Part shown: positions 9,293 to 18,961 of the stretch, in pieces
How positions within the stretch are numbered: the first letter of the stretch is position 1
Layout: every line of letters starts with the position of its first letter
NCBI RefSeq assembly: GCF_000282055.1
Contig: NZ_AKJZ01000021.1
Location: forward strand, 42,838 to 106,837
Source of the DNA: Flavobacterium sp. CF136
GTDB taxonomy: Bacteria > Bacteroidota > Bacteroidia > Flavobacteriales > Flavobacteriaceae
DNA: 64,000 nt
Direction: 5' to 3'
Notes under the pieces: model-generated
The model's input: only the letters and a program-made list of their open reading frames with translations
The model's database searches: none
What the model was told of the DNA's origin: nothing
Position numbers and translations under genes: made by a program

Positions 9293-10996
9293 ATGGCCTT
9301 ATCTGAACAAGAAATCATCCGAAGAGAGAAACTTCAAAACTTACGCAACTTAGGAATCAATCCTTATCCTGCTAATCTTTTTCCTGTAAATCATACTTCA
9401 AAGCAAATTAAGGAGTCTTTTGAGGAAGGTAAGAAGGTGATTGTTGCCGGACGTTTGATGAGTGTGAGAGATCAGGGAAAAGCTTGTTTTGCTGAATTGC
9501 AGGATAGTGAGGGACGTATTCAATTGTACGTTAATCGTGATGTTTTGTGCGAAGGTGATGATAAAACTTTATACAATCAGGTATTTAAAAAACTGACCGA
9601 TTTAGGAGATTTTATTGGTATTGAAGGTGAATTGTTTACGACTAAAGTGGGTGCCCAATGTATTCGTGTTGACGGATTTACTTTTTTGAGTAAAACATTA
9701 CGTCCGCTTCCTTTACCAAAAGTTGACGAGGACGGAAATGTACACGATGCTTTTAATGATGCTGAATTGCGTTACAGAATGCGTTATGTAGATTTGACGG
9801 TGAACCAAAACGTAAAAGAGACTTTCGTAAAACGTACGAAATTGTTTAACGCAATGCGTGACTTTTTTAACACTGCAGGTTATCTTGAGGTTGAAACTCC
9901 GGTTTTACAGCCAATTCCCGGTGGTGCTGCAGCGCGTCCGTTTATTACACATCACAATTCACTAGACATTCCGCTTTACATGCGTATTGCAAACGAATTG
10001 TATCTAAAAAGATTAATCGTTGGTGGATTTGAAGGTGTTTATGAGTTCTCTAAAAACTTCCGTAACGAAGGAATGGACAGAACACATAACCCGGAATTTA
10101 CCGCTATGGAAATATATGTAGCCTACAAAGACTACAACTGGATGATGAACTTTGCCGAAGATCTTTTGGAGCATTGTGCTATTGCCGTAAACGGTACTTC
10201 GACTGCTGTTTTTGGAGAGCACACAATCAACTTCAAAGCGCCTTATGCCCGTGTAACGATGACAGATTCTATCAAACATTTTACCGGTTTTGATATTTCC
10301 GGAAAAAGCGAAGACGAATTGTTTGAAGCTGCCAGAGGAATGGGAATTGATGTTGATAAAACAATGGGTAAAGGAAAACTGATTGATGAGATTTTTGGAG
10401 CAAAATGCGAAGGAAATTATATTCAGCCTACTTTCATTACGGATTATCCTAAAGAAATGTCGCCTTTGTGTAAAGAACACCGTGACAATCCGGAATTGAC
10501 AGAGCGTTTTGAATTAATGGTTTGCGGTAAAGAAGTAGCGAATGCTTATTCTGAATTGAACGACCCGATTGATCAAAGAGAACGTTTTGAAGACCAGATG
10601 CGCTTGTCTGAAAAAGGAGATGATGAAGCGACAGGAATTATCGATGAGGATTTCTTAAGAGCTCTTGAATACGGAATGCCGCCAACATCCGGAATGGGAA
10701 TTGGAATGGACCGTCTGATGATGTTCCTTACAAATAATGTTTCTATTCAGGAAGTATTATTGTTTCCGCAAATGCGTCCGGAGAAAAAACAGATTCAGAT
10801 TGAATTATCTGATGAGGAGAAATTTATCGTAGATTTATTGAAAGGAAATGAAAATAAAATGGATTTAACGCAATTAAAAATTACTGCAAATTTAAGCGGT
10901 AAAAAATGGGATGCGTCTATGAAAAACTTATCTAAACATGGTTTGACCAAAGTGGCTGTTGAAGGTGATTTTAAATTTGTGGAGTTGGTGGGGTAA
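9293..10996 (+). CDS. lysS: Lysyl-tRNA synthetase, class II
   Basis: 567 residues. Charges tRNA-Lys in the cytoplasm. An N-terminal OB-fold anticodon-binding domain (about residues 50-150, GRLMSVRDQGKACFAELQD) is followed by the class II catalytic core. Motif 2 is at about 255-275 (KNFRNEGMDRTHNPEFTAME) and motif 3 at about 466-480 (GMGIGMDRLMMFLT). The last 65 or so residues (LSDEEKFIVDLLKGNENKMD to the end) form an extra C-terminal extension beyond the normal class II end, seen in relatives from memory. The gene is flanked by its promoter and a strong bidirectional terminator. Confidence 0.97.
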   Translation: MALSEQEIIRREKLQNLRNLGINPYPANLFPVNHTSKQIKESFEEGKKVIVAGRLMSVRDQGKACFAELQDSEGRIQLYVNRDVLCEGDDKTLYNQVFKKLTDLGDFIGIEGELFTTKVGAQCIRVDGFTFLSKTLRPLPLPKVDEDGNVHDAFNDAELRYRMRYVDLTVNQNVKETFVKRTKLFNAMRDFFNTAGYLEVETPVLQPIPGGAAARPFITHHNSLDIPLYMRIANELYLKRLIVGGFEGVYEFSKNFRNEGMDRTHNPEFTAMEIYVAYKDYNWMMNFAEDLLEHCAIAVNGTSTAVFGEHTINFKAPYARVTMTDSIKHFTGFDISGKSEDELFEAARGMGIDVDKTMGKGKLIDEIFGAKCEGNYIQPTFITDYPKEMSPLCKEHRDNPELTERFELMVCGKEVANAYSELNDPIDQRERFEDQMRLSEKGDDEATGIIDEDFLRALEYGMPPTSGMGIGMDRLMMFLTNNVSIQEVLLFPQMRPEKKQIQIELSDEEKFIVDLLKGNENKMDLTQLKITANLSGKKWDASMKNLSKHGLTKVAVEGDFKFVELVG

Positions 10997-11011
10997 TTGA
11001 ATTTTCATAAT

Positions 11012-11059
11012 AAAACAATAAAAAAGAGCTTCGATTTTGAAGCTCTTTTTTATTGTTTT
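11012..11059. terminator. Bidirectional terminator between lysS and the RloB-like gene
   Basis: Perfect 21-bp stem (11012-11032 with 11039-11059) and a 6-nt GATTTT loop, with A/T-rich arms around a GAGCTTC core. It serves both convergent genes; the RloB-like stop codon begins 2 nt away. Confidence 0.9.
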
Positions 11060-11060
11060 G

Positions 11061-11648
11061 TTATTTTTGATTTTCTAAATAAATAACCAATTCATCAACA
11101 TTCGTAAAAGGATTTAAATTAAAAACTTCAACACCATCATTATTTTGAATAACCGACAATCTGGTCTTTTCTGCATTTGATTTCCCAGTAGTCATTTTAT
11201 CTTTTAGAATTGAATAATGTTTAAAGTTATTCTTTTCATAACTCTCCATTCCTATACATTTCTTTAATTCTTTTTCTAGTTCTGCTTCGGAAGCAAAAGC
11301 TTTTGTTGAATTTTTGTAATGAAACAGGAACCACAATTCAAAACAAATACTTGAAAAAATTACATCGGCATTTTTACTAGAAGCAAGTTTAAAAACATCA
11401 CCTCTTTTTGGAAAATTATCATGATCAAAAACTACGAATATTTTTTCAAAACCATCTTTCTTTGCATTTTTTAAAACATCAGTTACATCACCTTTACAAT
11501 CAACTATATTTACTGCAATTGTTTTAGGTAAACCTAAATCTTCTTTCAGCGCATTAAAGTAATTTTTCTCCGTTAAACCTTCGCAAAGAATTAAAACCTT
11601 TTCCTTAAACGATCTTGTTTTAAAATTATTAATTGGTCTCTTAGCCAT
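11061..11648 (-). CDS. RloB/AbiLii-like protein, partner of an AAA15 ATPase
   Basis: 195 residues. The N-terminus KVLILCEGLTEKNYFNAL and the later KIFVVFDHDNFP give a Glu plus Asp-x-Asp arrangement like a TOPRIM nuclease core, which fits the RloB family. The C-terminal part has FELWFLFHY and a basic, Lys-rich stretch ending in HYSILKDKMTTGKSNAEKTR. Its ATG overlaps the stop of the upstream ATPase gene by one base (TAATG), so the pair is translationally coupled. RloA/RloB-type pairs and Lactococcus AbiL (AbiLi + AbiLii) use the same two families in the same order, so a role in abortive phage defence is likely but inferred. Confidence 0.8.
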   Translation of the reverse strand: MAKRPINNFKTRSFKEKVLILCEGLTEKNYFNALKEDLGLPKTIAVNIVDCKGDVTDVLKNAKKDGFEKIFVVFDHDNFPKRGDVFKLASSKNADVIFSSICFELWFLFHYKNSTKAFASEAELEKELKKCIGMESYEKNNFKHYSILKDKMTTGKSNAEKTRLSVIQNNDGVEVFNLNPFTNVDELVIYLENQK

Positions 11649-12880
11649 TATTTAGAATTTATAAATTCAATTAATTCATGTCTAAAAGTTTCTCTAGCAA
11701 TATTAGGCACTGCACCCAATCTTCCTTCGATATACCATTTTTCAAAATTTCCTTCTCTAATTCCTTTAATATCAGAAACAGTATATAATTCTGTTTCTCC
11801 TTTTGAATTTTTCTCTACTAAATTAATTTGATCTCGTCGTAAATTATTTTCAGGACTTAATAAAGTTGTATCATGAGTTGCGAAAATAAATTGTGCCCCT
11901 TTTTTATTTATTTCAGGATCATTAAACAATCCTAATATATATTGTGCAATTTCAGGATGCAAACTTCTTTCAAATTCATCAACAATTAAAACTTGTCCTG
12001 CTAATAAAACATGTAATATAAAAGGAATAAAAGCTATAACTCTTTGTGTTCCAGAAGACTCATCTTCAAAATCGAACTCTATTTTCTCTTTTTTACTATT
12101 CAAATGAAATGTTTTAATCCCACCTTCTTTTTCTTCAAAATCAACTACTTGTGTATCAATTTTTTGAATTAGTGATTTAGATAATTTCAATATTTCTCCC
12201 CAAGCACCTAAATTCCCAAACATAACCTTACTAAACTGCTCGTTAAATTTATCCGAATGCAACTTATCTGTGGTAAGAATAAGCATTTTAACGAACTTTT
12301 GAAAAACATCTTTTGCAATTTCAACATTCTCTAATGCAGCCTTTCCTAAAAACAATTGATTTTCATTTGTACGTTGCTTGATACTCTCAAAAATCCCCTC
12401 ATATCCGTTTCCTTTACTAAATTCTTGGCGATGTCTTTCAAAAATTTTCACTTTCAATCCTTTTGGAAAACTAAACAGGGACTCCTTTAATATTTCATTT
12501 CTAAAAACTTCAATACTATAAACATACTTTATTTGATTAACTAAAATATCAATTGAAAAACAAGAAGGTTTATGTAAACTTTCTTCATTTAATTTAAAAG
12601 GCTCATACAAATAAATAATTTCATTTGGCTTATTATCTGTTGATGATTTAAAAAAGATTAAAAAATCACTCAAAGCTCTAATAATATTGCTTTTCCCACT
12701 TGCATTTGGTCCATAAATGGCTGCAGAAGTTAATGCATAGTAATCTTTATTTTTAGTAGCATCCGGATTTGTCTTCTTGATTACGTTTATTAGATTTTTT
12801 AAATCACTTGGCACCATCGACAATTCAACCATTTCATTAATGGATCGAAAATTAGATACTCTAAAGTTTAACAACATCAC
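11648..12880 (-). CDS. AAA15-family ATPase (RloA/AbiLi-like)
   Basis: 410 residues; MM start, so 12877 is an equal alternative. An SMC/ABC-like ATPase. The N-terminal LLNFRVSNFRSI is typical of OLD/AAA15 proteins, Walker A is GPNASGKSN (about 56-64), the signature-like region is DESSGTQR (about 275), Walker B is VLIVDEFERSLHP (about 298) and the H-loop is IFATHDTTLLSP (about 335). It probably senses phage and controls the RloB-like effector encoded directly downstream. The pair has its own -7 promoter element and sits between housekeeping genes, as expected for a small defence insertion. Confidence 0.85.
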   Translation of the reverse strand: MMLLNFRVSNFRSINEMVELSMVPSDLKNLINVIKKTNPDATKNKDYYALTSAAIYGPNASGKSNIIRALSDFLIFFKSSTDNKPNEIIYLYEPFKLNEESLHKPSCFSIDILVNQIKYVYSIEVFRNEILKESLFSFPKGLKVKIFERHRQEFSKGNGYEGIFESIKQRTNENQLFLGKAALENVEIAKDVFQKFVKMLILTTDKLHSDKFNEQFSKVMFGNLGAWGEILKLSKSLIQKIDTQVVDFEEKEGGIKTFHLNSKKEKIEFDFEDESSGTQRVIAFIPFILHVLLAGQVLIVDEFERSLHPEIAQYILGLFNDPEINKKGAQFIFATHDTTLLSPENNLRRDQINLVEKNSKGETELYTVSDIKGIREGNFEKWYIEGRLGAVPNIARETFRHELIEFINSK

Positions 12881-12907
12881 TTAAGGGTTTAATTTGTAAA
12901 TAAATTA

Positions 12908-12915
12908 CAAATATA
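12908..12915 (-). promoter_or_regulatory. -7 element of the ATPase/RloB operon
   Basis: TATATTTG on the minus strand fits TAnnTTTG, 28 nt before the ATPase start. Confidence 0.5.
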
Positions 12916-12959
12916 CACACTAATTAACTCTATTATACATTTTCTTCTTATTATTTTCT

Positions 12960-13976
12960 CTATACCAACAAAGCCCTCTTATTCTCAATATCATTCTCGC
13001 TCAACAAAGATTTTATATTACCAAAAGTCACCAAAGCAATCTGCGTTAAAGCTTCAGTGGTAAAAAAAGCCTGATGGGCTGTAACCAGAACATTCGGAAA
13101 ACTCATTAAACGCTGAATCGCATCGTCCTGAATAATATCTTCTGATAAATCTTTAAAAAACAATTTCTCTTCCTGTTCATAAACATCGATTCCTAAATAA
13201 CCAATTTTACCTTCTTTTAAACCTTCAATTACGCTGGCAGTTTCAATTAATCCTCCTCTGCTTGTGTTGATAATCATCACATGCTCTTCCATCAAGGCAA
13301 TTGATTTTTCGTTGATGATATGTTTGGTCTGTTCATTTAATGGGCAATGGAGTGAAATAATATCGCCTGATTTAAAGATTGTTTCAAGAGATACAAATTC
13401 GACTCCGTCTTTTTCCATTTCAGGATTGGTGACAATATCATATGCCAGAACTTTACAGCCAAAACCTAAGGCAATTTTTGCAAAAGCTTTGCCTATATTT
13501 CCAGTTCCTATAATTCCGATTGTTTTTCCGAATAAATCAAAACCCAATAATCCGTTTAAAGAAAAATTCTGTTCTCTTACTCTGTTGTAAGCTTTGTGTG
13601 TTTTTCTGTTTAAGGTTAAAATCATCGCCATTGCGTGCTCTGCGACTGCCTGAGGCGAATATGCGGGAACACGACAGACTTTTAAATTGTATTTTTTGGC
13701 TGCCTCTAAATCTACATTGTTAAATCCGGCGCAGCGCAAAGCAATAATTTTTACGTTTTTTTCTGCCAACTGCTTAATCACAGCTTCATTGACAATGTCG
13801 TTCACAAACACACAGACAATAGAAGCATTTTCAATTAAAATAACCGTCTGCTGATTGAGCTGCGTTTCATAAAAATCCAGTTCAAAACCAAACTCATTAT
13901 ATTTATTAAAAAAAACTTTGTCGTAAGGCTGAGTTGAAAAGAAGGTAATTTTATTGGTTTCAGCAGCTAAAGTCAT
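12960..13976 (-). CDS. D-2-hydroxyacid dehydrogenase (probable D-lactate dehydrogenase)
   Basis: 338 residues. NAD-dependent reduction of a 2-oxoacid, most likely pyruvate, to the D-hydroxyacid in the cytoplasm. Visible: CAGFNNVDLEAAKKYNLKVCRVP and YSPQAVAEHAMAM (substrate-domain blocks of D-lactate dehydrogenases), IGIIGTGNIGKAFAKIALGF (Rossmann loop near residue 155), INTSRGGLIE with the catalytic Arg, and VLVTAHQAFFTTEAL with the catalytic His. The D-LDH assignment over other 2-hydroxyacid dehydrogenases follows from RCAGFNNVD. It lies downstream of the nitrate cluster on the same strand, but a functional link is not shown. Confidence 0.87.
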   Translation of the reverse strand: MTLAAETNKITFFSTQPYDKVFFNKYNEFGFELDFYETQLNQQTVILIENASIVCVFVNDIVNEAVIKQLAEKNVKIIALRCAGFNNVDLEAAKKYNLKVCRVPAYSPQAVAEHAMAMILTLNRKTHKAYNRVREQNFSLNGLLGFDLFGKTIGIIGTGNIGKAFAKIALGFGCKVLAYDIVTNPEMEKDGVEFVSLETIFKSGDIISLHCPLNEQTKHIINEKSIALMEEHVMIINTSRGGLIETASVIEGLKEGKIGYLGIDVYEQEEKLFFKDLSEDIIQDDAIQRLMSFPNVLVTAHQAFFTTEALTQIALVTFGNIKSLLSENDIENKRALLV

Positions 13977-13995
13977 AGACTATTTATTTAAAAAT

Positions 13996-14244
13996 TTACT
14001 TCTTATTATTATTCCCTGTCGGCAAATAATACATCAGGCTAAAACCTATCAAAAACAATATCAGGGAAGCTATAAAAGCCGGAATAAGAATTTCTTTATT
14101 ATTATCTAAAGCGTTATTCAAAGAAGCATACAACAACCAAATCTGAATAGTTACATTCAGTATTAGTATAAAAATTAAGGTAGAAAGTATTGCATTCAGT
14201 TTATTCGGATTAGATTGATTCTGACTTCTTCTAAAATTACTCAT
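13996..14244 (-). CDS. Small two-helix membrane protein, unknown
   Basis: 82 residues with a basic N-terminus and two hydrophobic helices (about residues 18-40 and 52-72), ending GNNNKK. It begins 21 nt after the Rieske gene stop and is probably the last gene of the nitrate operon. I recognise no family. It could be a small accessory or assembly subunit. Confidence 0.6.
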   Translation of the reverse strand: MSNFRRSQNQSNPNKLNAILSTLIFILILNVTIQIWLLYASLNNALDNNKEILIPAFIASLILFLIGFSLMYYLPTGNNNKK

Positions 14245-14265
14245 ACTGATATTTATTTTACTGAT

Positions 14266-14784
14266 TTATCCTAATTTTTCTTCCTCAATTGCTGCCTTTA
14301 CATAAATATCGTCTCCTTTAAAAAAAACATCTAATTTAGGTAATGCTCTTGGAGGCGGCCCGGCAATAACATCTCCCGTTTTAGCATCAAAAGAACCTTC
14401 GTGGCACGGGCAGTGAATTATACCAGTGCCTGGCTTATAAAAAACGGAACAAGAAAGATGAGTGCATTTCTGTTCGTATGCTTTAAACTCCCCGTTTTCC
14501 AGATGAATTAATATATAAGGAATTGTGCTTCCTTTTATAACGAAAGCCCTTGTTCCTCCTGATGGCACTTCGCCCTTTGTGCAAACAAAATGTTCTCCTG
14601 CCACTTCTTCTTTAGGGAAAAGATGAGTCTTAACTGCTACCAAACCGCTGCCAACCATCAATCCACCGGAAACTAAAGTCAGGAATTTAGCAAAATCCCG
14701 ACGACTTACATTGGTGGCTTGTTGTTTCTCAATTGGAAAATCTTTCTTCCAGTTTTTATTTAAATTATCTTCTTTCGACATCAA
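14266..14784 (-). CDS. Rieske [2Fe-2S] protein with Tat-type signal
   Basis: 172 residues. The N-terminus has SRRDFAKFLTLVSGG, a twin-arginine signal and/or membrane anchor. The Rieske cluster ligands are clear: CTHLSC (about 111-116) and CPCHEGSF (about 130-137), followed by the GPPPRALPKLDV loop. It should pass electrons on the periplasmic face. The gene lies 8 nt after the ferredoxin-like gene and close to the molybdopterin reductase, so it is probably an electron-transfer subunit linking the quinol pool or b-type cytochrome to the nitrate reductase. The start MMSKED could be at either Met. Confidence 0.9.
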   Translation of the reverse strand: MMSKEDNLNKNWKKDFPIEKQQATNVSRRDFAKFLTLVSGGLMVGSGLVAVKTHLFPKEEVAGEHFVCTKGEVPSGGTRAFVIKGSTIPYILIHLENGEFKAYEQKCTHLSCSVFYKPGTGIIHCPCHEGSFDAKTGDVIAGPPPRALPKLDVFFKGDDIYVKAAIEEEKLG

Positions 14785-14792
14785 TTTATCCG

Positions 14793-15362
14793 CTAATAGA
14801 TTATTAATTCGCTACTGCCTTTTGGCATCATAATATTAACTTTGGTATTCACTACTTCTTTCCCAAAAATAAAAGAATTTACCGGTGTACTATTTGGGCG
14901 CATTTCCTGGATTTCCTCTCTCGTCCCATAAAACAAAGCTCCACTTGGGCAGACTGTGGCACACATTGGCTTTTTACCTACACTGGTCCTGTCGTAACAC
15001 ATGGTACATTTCATCATCAAATCGTAATTCTCTTCTTTCTTTGGTACACCAAAAGGACAAGCCATTACACAATTAGAACATCCTATACAACGTTCTGTAT
15101 TCGCTGTATGAACAATCCCGAATTCATCTTTTGATATGGCATCGGCAGGACAAACATTGGCACAAACAGGATCATCGCAATGCATACACACCTGTACTGT
15201 TGTTTGTACTGTTGTAGCACGATCGATGTAATTAACATGAATCATGGATTCCTGACCGTTAGTTTCGCATTCAGAACAAGCCAATTCACAGGCTTTACAG
15301 CCAATGCAGCGTTGCATATCTACAAAAAATTCTTCATTTTTATTGAAACTCGTATAGTTCAT
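14793..15362 (-). CDS. 4Fe-4S dicluster electron-transfer protein (NrfC/HycB-like)
   Basis: 189 residues carrying four Cys clusters: [14 protein letters not shown] (about 18-31), [14 protein letters not shown] (58-71), [14 protein letters not shown] (91-104) and [21 protein letters not shown] (119-139). This is the four-cubane pattern of the beta subunits of molybdopterin oxidoreductases. There is no signal peptide, so it is cytoplasmic or co-exported. Located between the catalytic subunit gene (21 nt upstream) and the Rieske gene (8 nt downstream). Confidence 0.92.
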   Translation of the reverse strand: MNYTSFNKNEEFFVDMQRCIGCKACELACSECETNGQESMIHVNYIDRATTVQTTVQVCMHCDDPVCANVCPADAISKDEFGIVHTANTERCIGCSNCVMACPFGVPKKEENYDLMMKCTMCYDRTSVGKKPMCATVCPSGALFYGTREEIQEMRPNSTPVNSFIFGKEVVNTKVNIMMPKGSSELIIY

Positions 15363-15383
15363 TTTTTATCAATTCTTAATAGA

Positions 15384-17600
15384 TTAAACACTTGCATACG
15401 CCATTGATTCACTTGAAGGCGGTGCTATTTCATTGAGCGGTTCCAAATGGCAGGCACAGACCTTGAATTCAGGTATTTTAGAAATCGGATCTAATGTTCC
15501 CGGTGTCAATTGGTTTGCTGATTTTTTTCCGGACCAGTGATACGGAATAAATACAGTATCTTCTCTAATAGTTTCTACAATATTCGCAGGAAAGATCCCT
15601 TCTCCTCTTCTGGTTGAAACACAAATTAATTCTCTTTGTTTAATTCCGTATTGTTTAGCCAAATTCGGATGAATTTCCAATAGCGGTTCCGGATACTGAT
15701 CTACTAATTTTCCAATTCTGCGTGTTTGTGTCCCACTTAAATATTGAGAAACCACGCGTCCCGTAGTTAAAATCACCGGATATTCGGCATCCGTTACTTC
15801 ACCCGGAAGTTTGTATGGCGCCGGATTAAAATGAGCTTTTCCATCTGGTGTTTTAAATTTCCTGTCTTCCCATAAACGCGGGGTTCCAGGATGTCCTATT
15901 TCTGGACATGGCCAAAAAACCCCCATTTCGTCTTCAATTCTTTGGTAGGTAATTCCATAATAATCAGCAGTTCCTCCTTTGGAAGCAATACGCAATTCGT
16001 TAAAAATGGCTTCACTATTTTCATAAGTAAACTTATCTTTTACACCCAAACGTTTCGCTATTTCCAAAATAATCGAAGTATCTGTTCTTGCATCTCCCGG
16101 AGGCGTAACTGCCTGACGAATACGAATCACACGTCCCTCGGCAGAGGTAGTTGTACCTTCTTCTTCTTCCTGCAAAGAACCCGCTAAAATGATATCAGCA
16201 TGGCGGGCAGTTTCGTTTAGGAAAAAGTCAATACAAACATAAAATTCCAGCTTTTCCAAAGCTTCCCGAACATAATTACTATTCGGCAAAGAAACTAACG
16301 GATTAAAACAAATAGACAATAATCCTTTGATTTCCCCACGATGAATGGCTTCAATTATTTCGTAAGCAGATAAACCTTTTCCTGGCAAATCTTTCTCATT
16401 AATACCCCAAACTTCTGAAATATATTTACGGTGTTCCGGATTTTCTATATCCCTGTTTCCGGGCAATTGGTCACATTTATGACCGTGTTCTCTGCCTCCC
16501 TGTCCGTTTCCTTGTCCTGTAATGGTTGCATATCCACAGTATGGCTTTCCAATTCTTCCTGTTGCCAAAACCAAGTTGATACATCCTAAAACGTTATCAA
16601 CACCTTTAGAATGATGCTCTATTCCTCGGGCATGAAGCAAGAAACTGGTATTGGCTTTGCCCCATAACTCAGCTGCCTGTTGTATTTTTTCTTTCTTAAT
16701 TCCTGTAATTTCTTCAGCCCATTCCAGCGTATTGTCTTTTACCGCATCTAACGTTTCCTGAAATCCGGAAGTGTGATTGTCAATAAAATCGTGATCGAGC
16801 ATATCGTGATCCACCAAATATTTTAACATTGCACCATACAAAGCAGAATCCGTTCCTGGTCTCACATCTAAATAGAGATCAGCTGTTCTGGCCAATGGAA
16901 TCATCCTTGGATCAATTACTATTAATTTGGCCCCTCTGTCTCTGGCTTTCCAAATCCAGTGTGTTAATGTTGGAAAGGTTTCACTGATATTGGCTCCGGC
17001 CACAATAATCACTTCGGCATATTCTAAATCTGAATAATTATTAGAGCCCCGGTCGAGACCAAATGCTTTTTTATTTCCCGCTCCTGCACTTACCATGCAT
17101 AAACGTCCATTATAATCTAAATTTTTAGTTTTCAAAGCTACACGGGCAAACTTACCCATCAAATAACTTTTTTCATTAGTCAGCGAAACTCCGGAAAGAA
17201 CTGAGAACGCATCGTTTCCATATTTCTCTTGAATTCTTTTAATTTCCGAAACCGTTTTACTCATTGCGTCATCCCAGGATGTTGGAACAAATCCTTGACC
17301 TTCCACCCTTTTTAATGGACTTAAAAGTCTGTCCGGATGGTTATTTTGTAAATAGCGCTGCACTCCTTTTGGACAAAGTCGGCCTTCATTGAAAGGAAAT
17401 TCCATCCAGGGTTCAAAACCGACTACTTTGTTGTCTTTTACCGACAATTGAATACCACATTGCATTCCACAAAAACAACAATGTGTTTTTACCAATTCAT
17501 CCGGTTCGTCCCTCCCTTCAAAACCTTCCTTGGGGCTATAATTTTTATGTGGCCCAAAATGTTTTATAATATTTTCTGCTGAAACAGGTAATTTTGCCAT
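15384..17600 (-). CDS. Molybdopterin nitrate reductase, catalytic subunit (assimilatory-like)
   Basis: 738 residues. The N-terminal [10 protein letters not shown]...CPKGV loop binds a 4Fe-4S cluster. Mo-bis-MGD core motifs follow: [63 protein letters not shown] and [20 protein letters not shown]. The C-terminal molybdopterin dinucleotide-binding domain holds [19 protein letters not shown]. No Tat signal is present, so it is cytoplasmic. The NarK transporter and iron-sulfur genes nearby support nitrate reduction. A formate dehydrogenase-like enzyme is the main alternative, since the FDH/Nas families share this core. No nitrite reductase gene lies in the window. Confidence 0.8.
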   Translation of the reverse strand: MAKLPVSAENIIKHFGPHKNYSPKEGFEGRDEPDELVKTHCCFCGMQCGIQLSVKDNKVVGFEPWMEFPFNEGRLCPKGVQRYLQNNHPDRLLSPLKRVEGQGFVPTSWDDAMSKTVSEIKRIQEKYGNDAFSVLSGVSLTNEKSYLMGKFARVALKTKNLDYNGRLCMVSAGAGNKKAFGLDRGSNNYSDLEYAEVIIVAGANISETFPTLTHWIWKARDRGAKLIVIDPRMIPLARTADLYLDVRPGTDSALYGAMLKYLVDHDMLDHDFIDNHTSGFQETLDAVKDNTLEWAEEITGIKKEKIQQAAELWGKANTSFLLHARGIEHHSKGVDNVLGCINLVLATGRIGKPYCGYATITGQGNGQGGREHGHKCDQLPGNRDIENPEHRKYISEVWGINEKDLPGKGLSAYEIIEAIHRGEIKGLLSICFNPLVSLPNSNYVREALEKLEFYVCIDFFLNETARHADIILAGSLQEEEEGTTTSAEGRVIRIRQAVTPPGDARTDTSIILEIAKRLGVKDKFTYENSEAIFNELRIASKGGTADYYGITYQRIEDEMGVFWPCPEIGHPGTPRLWEDRKFKTPDGKAHFNPAPYKLPGEVTDAEYPVILTTGRVVSQYLSGTQTRRIGKLVDQYPEPLLEIHPNLAKQYGIKQRELICVSTRRGEGIFPANIVETIREDTVFIPYHWSGKKSANQLTPGTLDPISKIPEFKVCACHLEPLNEIAPPSSESMAYASV

Positions 17601-17622
17601 GTTTATCTCCTTTGTTTTTTAA

Positions 17623-18672
17623 CTATCCAAATAAATTTCCTCCTGCCTGTCTTGCCTTCAAATGTGCCTGGGCCAAACGGGCTCTTTTTCCTTCGGGACT
17701 TAAATCCAGATGTGACCCTCCATCTTCCATTGAAAAGTCAAAACCCAATTTTTTAGTAACTATTTTAAGATCGTCAATATGAAGTTTGGTTGCAAATTCT
17801 TCTCCGGTATGTTTGCAGACTGCCATACCTTTCTTCTTTCCTACCTTATTATAAATGTGTGCACCAATTTGTGCCGGACGCTGAATAATGTGGAAAAACT
17901 TCCCAAACGGGATCCATATCAAAAACATAATTACTGTAACGGCATGAAGTACCGCCAGAAAGTCAAATGCAAACCCCTTCATGAATTGATACGAATATGT
18001 CAATCCCAATCCTGTAGCCGAAATAGCTATTAATAATATAAGAGGCAATAAATCACCTTCAAAAGTCTGAGTTGCAATCAAGCCCGGATTAGTCAGTCGT
18101 CTCCTTAAATAATACAATGAACCAAAAATCACCAAATAAGAAGACCAGTTTAATGCGTGAAATGTCAGGAATGCCATGATAGAATCCAATTTAAAGTCCA
18201 TCACTTTAAATCCGAAAAAATGTGCTTCATAGACCGATATTGAATTGGGGGCCATAGTAAAATGAATCCATCCAAATGTAAGCGGAATTGTAATCAAGAA
18301 AGCTGATGTACAACCCAATGCTATCATAAAATGCGCCATCCAACGGTACTTCCCCCTTGGATAAATAAATTTTTGAAAAGCAATATTTTCTATAGATTCT
18401 TTAGAAGCAAACCAAAAATGAGAAAAAACTTTTCCTGTAAACAAGAAACAAATTCCTCTTTTAAAATAAATCCATGTAGGTGGTCTTTGCAGCCAAACGG
18501 TATAACGATAAACGATTCCAAAAAAAGCAAACACAGTTCCGAACAGATACGTAATCAGCGCCGCATCAAAATTTTGCAATTCCCTCGATCCATAAAATAC
18601 CAAAACGATCATAAATACAGAAAGTATTGTAGCAATAAGTAATGCTTTTATATTGTATGTTCTATTTTTCAT
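17623..18672 (-). CDS. Polytopic membrane protein, probable b-type cytochrome subunit of the nitrate reductase
   Basis: 349 residues with about six transmembrane helices (near residues 10-30, 38-58, 115-140, 165-190, 210-235 and 238-262) and a soluble basic C-terminal tail of about 80 residues. His residues occur in or beside helices (MAHFMIALG, TFHALNWSS, LAVLHAVTV, FGKFFHIIQRP) and could hold two b haems, as in NarI-like quinol-oxidising subunits. The gene begins the operon 22 nt before the catalytic gene. The family is not certain; electron transfer from quinol to the reductase is inferred from context. Confidence 0.6.
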   Translation of the reverse strand: MKNRTYNIKALLIATILSVFMIVLVFYGSRELQNFDAALITYLFGTVFAFFGIVYRYTVWLQRPPTWIYFKRGICFLFTGKVFSHFWFASKESIENIAFQKFIYPRGKYRWMAHFMIALGCTSAFLITIPLTFGWIHFTMAPNSISVYEAHFFGFKVMDFKLDSIMAFLTFHALNWSSYLVIFGSLYYLRRRLTNPGLIATQTFEGDLLPLILLIAISATGLGLTYSYQFMKGFAFDFLAVLHAVTVIMFLIWIPFGKFFHIIQRPAQIGAHIYNKVGKKKGMAVCKHTGEEFATKLHIDDLKIVTKKLGFDFSMEDGGSHLDLSPEGKRARLAQAHLKARQAGGNLFG

Positions 18673-18961
18673 TTTAGGTTATATTAATACACGCTTATAA
18701 TTATAAATCTACCCTATCAATTTTAATTAAAAAATCGAGATGGTATTTCTTCGGGAGTAAAATTAAATAAAAGAAAAACTAAGTAATACTACTTAAGTAT
18801 ATTTTTTCTAACACAATAAATGCTATTATGTTATAATATTTGGTAAATGCTAATTTACAATAATAAAAATCAAAAAACTTCATTCAACATGAGTATTTGA
18901 ACAACATATCGTTACTTAATATTTTCCCGAAACTCGTTTTTATACTTAATCAGCGATTAGC
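18673..18961. other. Promoter region of the nitrate reductase operon
   Basis: 289 AT-rich nt between the membrane-subunit gene and narK. An ACTTAAGT palindrome (18791-18798) lies inside an ATACT...AGTAT inverted repeat (18786-18800). This is a possible operator but a weak one. No ORF and no TGAT-N4-ATCA site were found here. Confidence 0.35.

Noticed and set aside
18786..18800. ATACT-ACTTA-AGTAT inverted repeat as a nitrate operator
   Set aside because: Short, AT-rich, and not repeated before narK, so chance occurrence cannot be excluded; noted only within the region entry.
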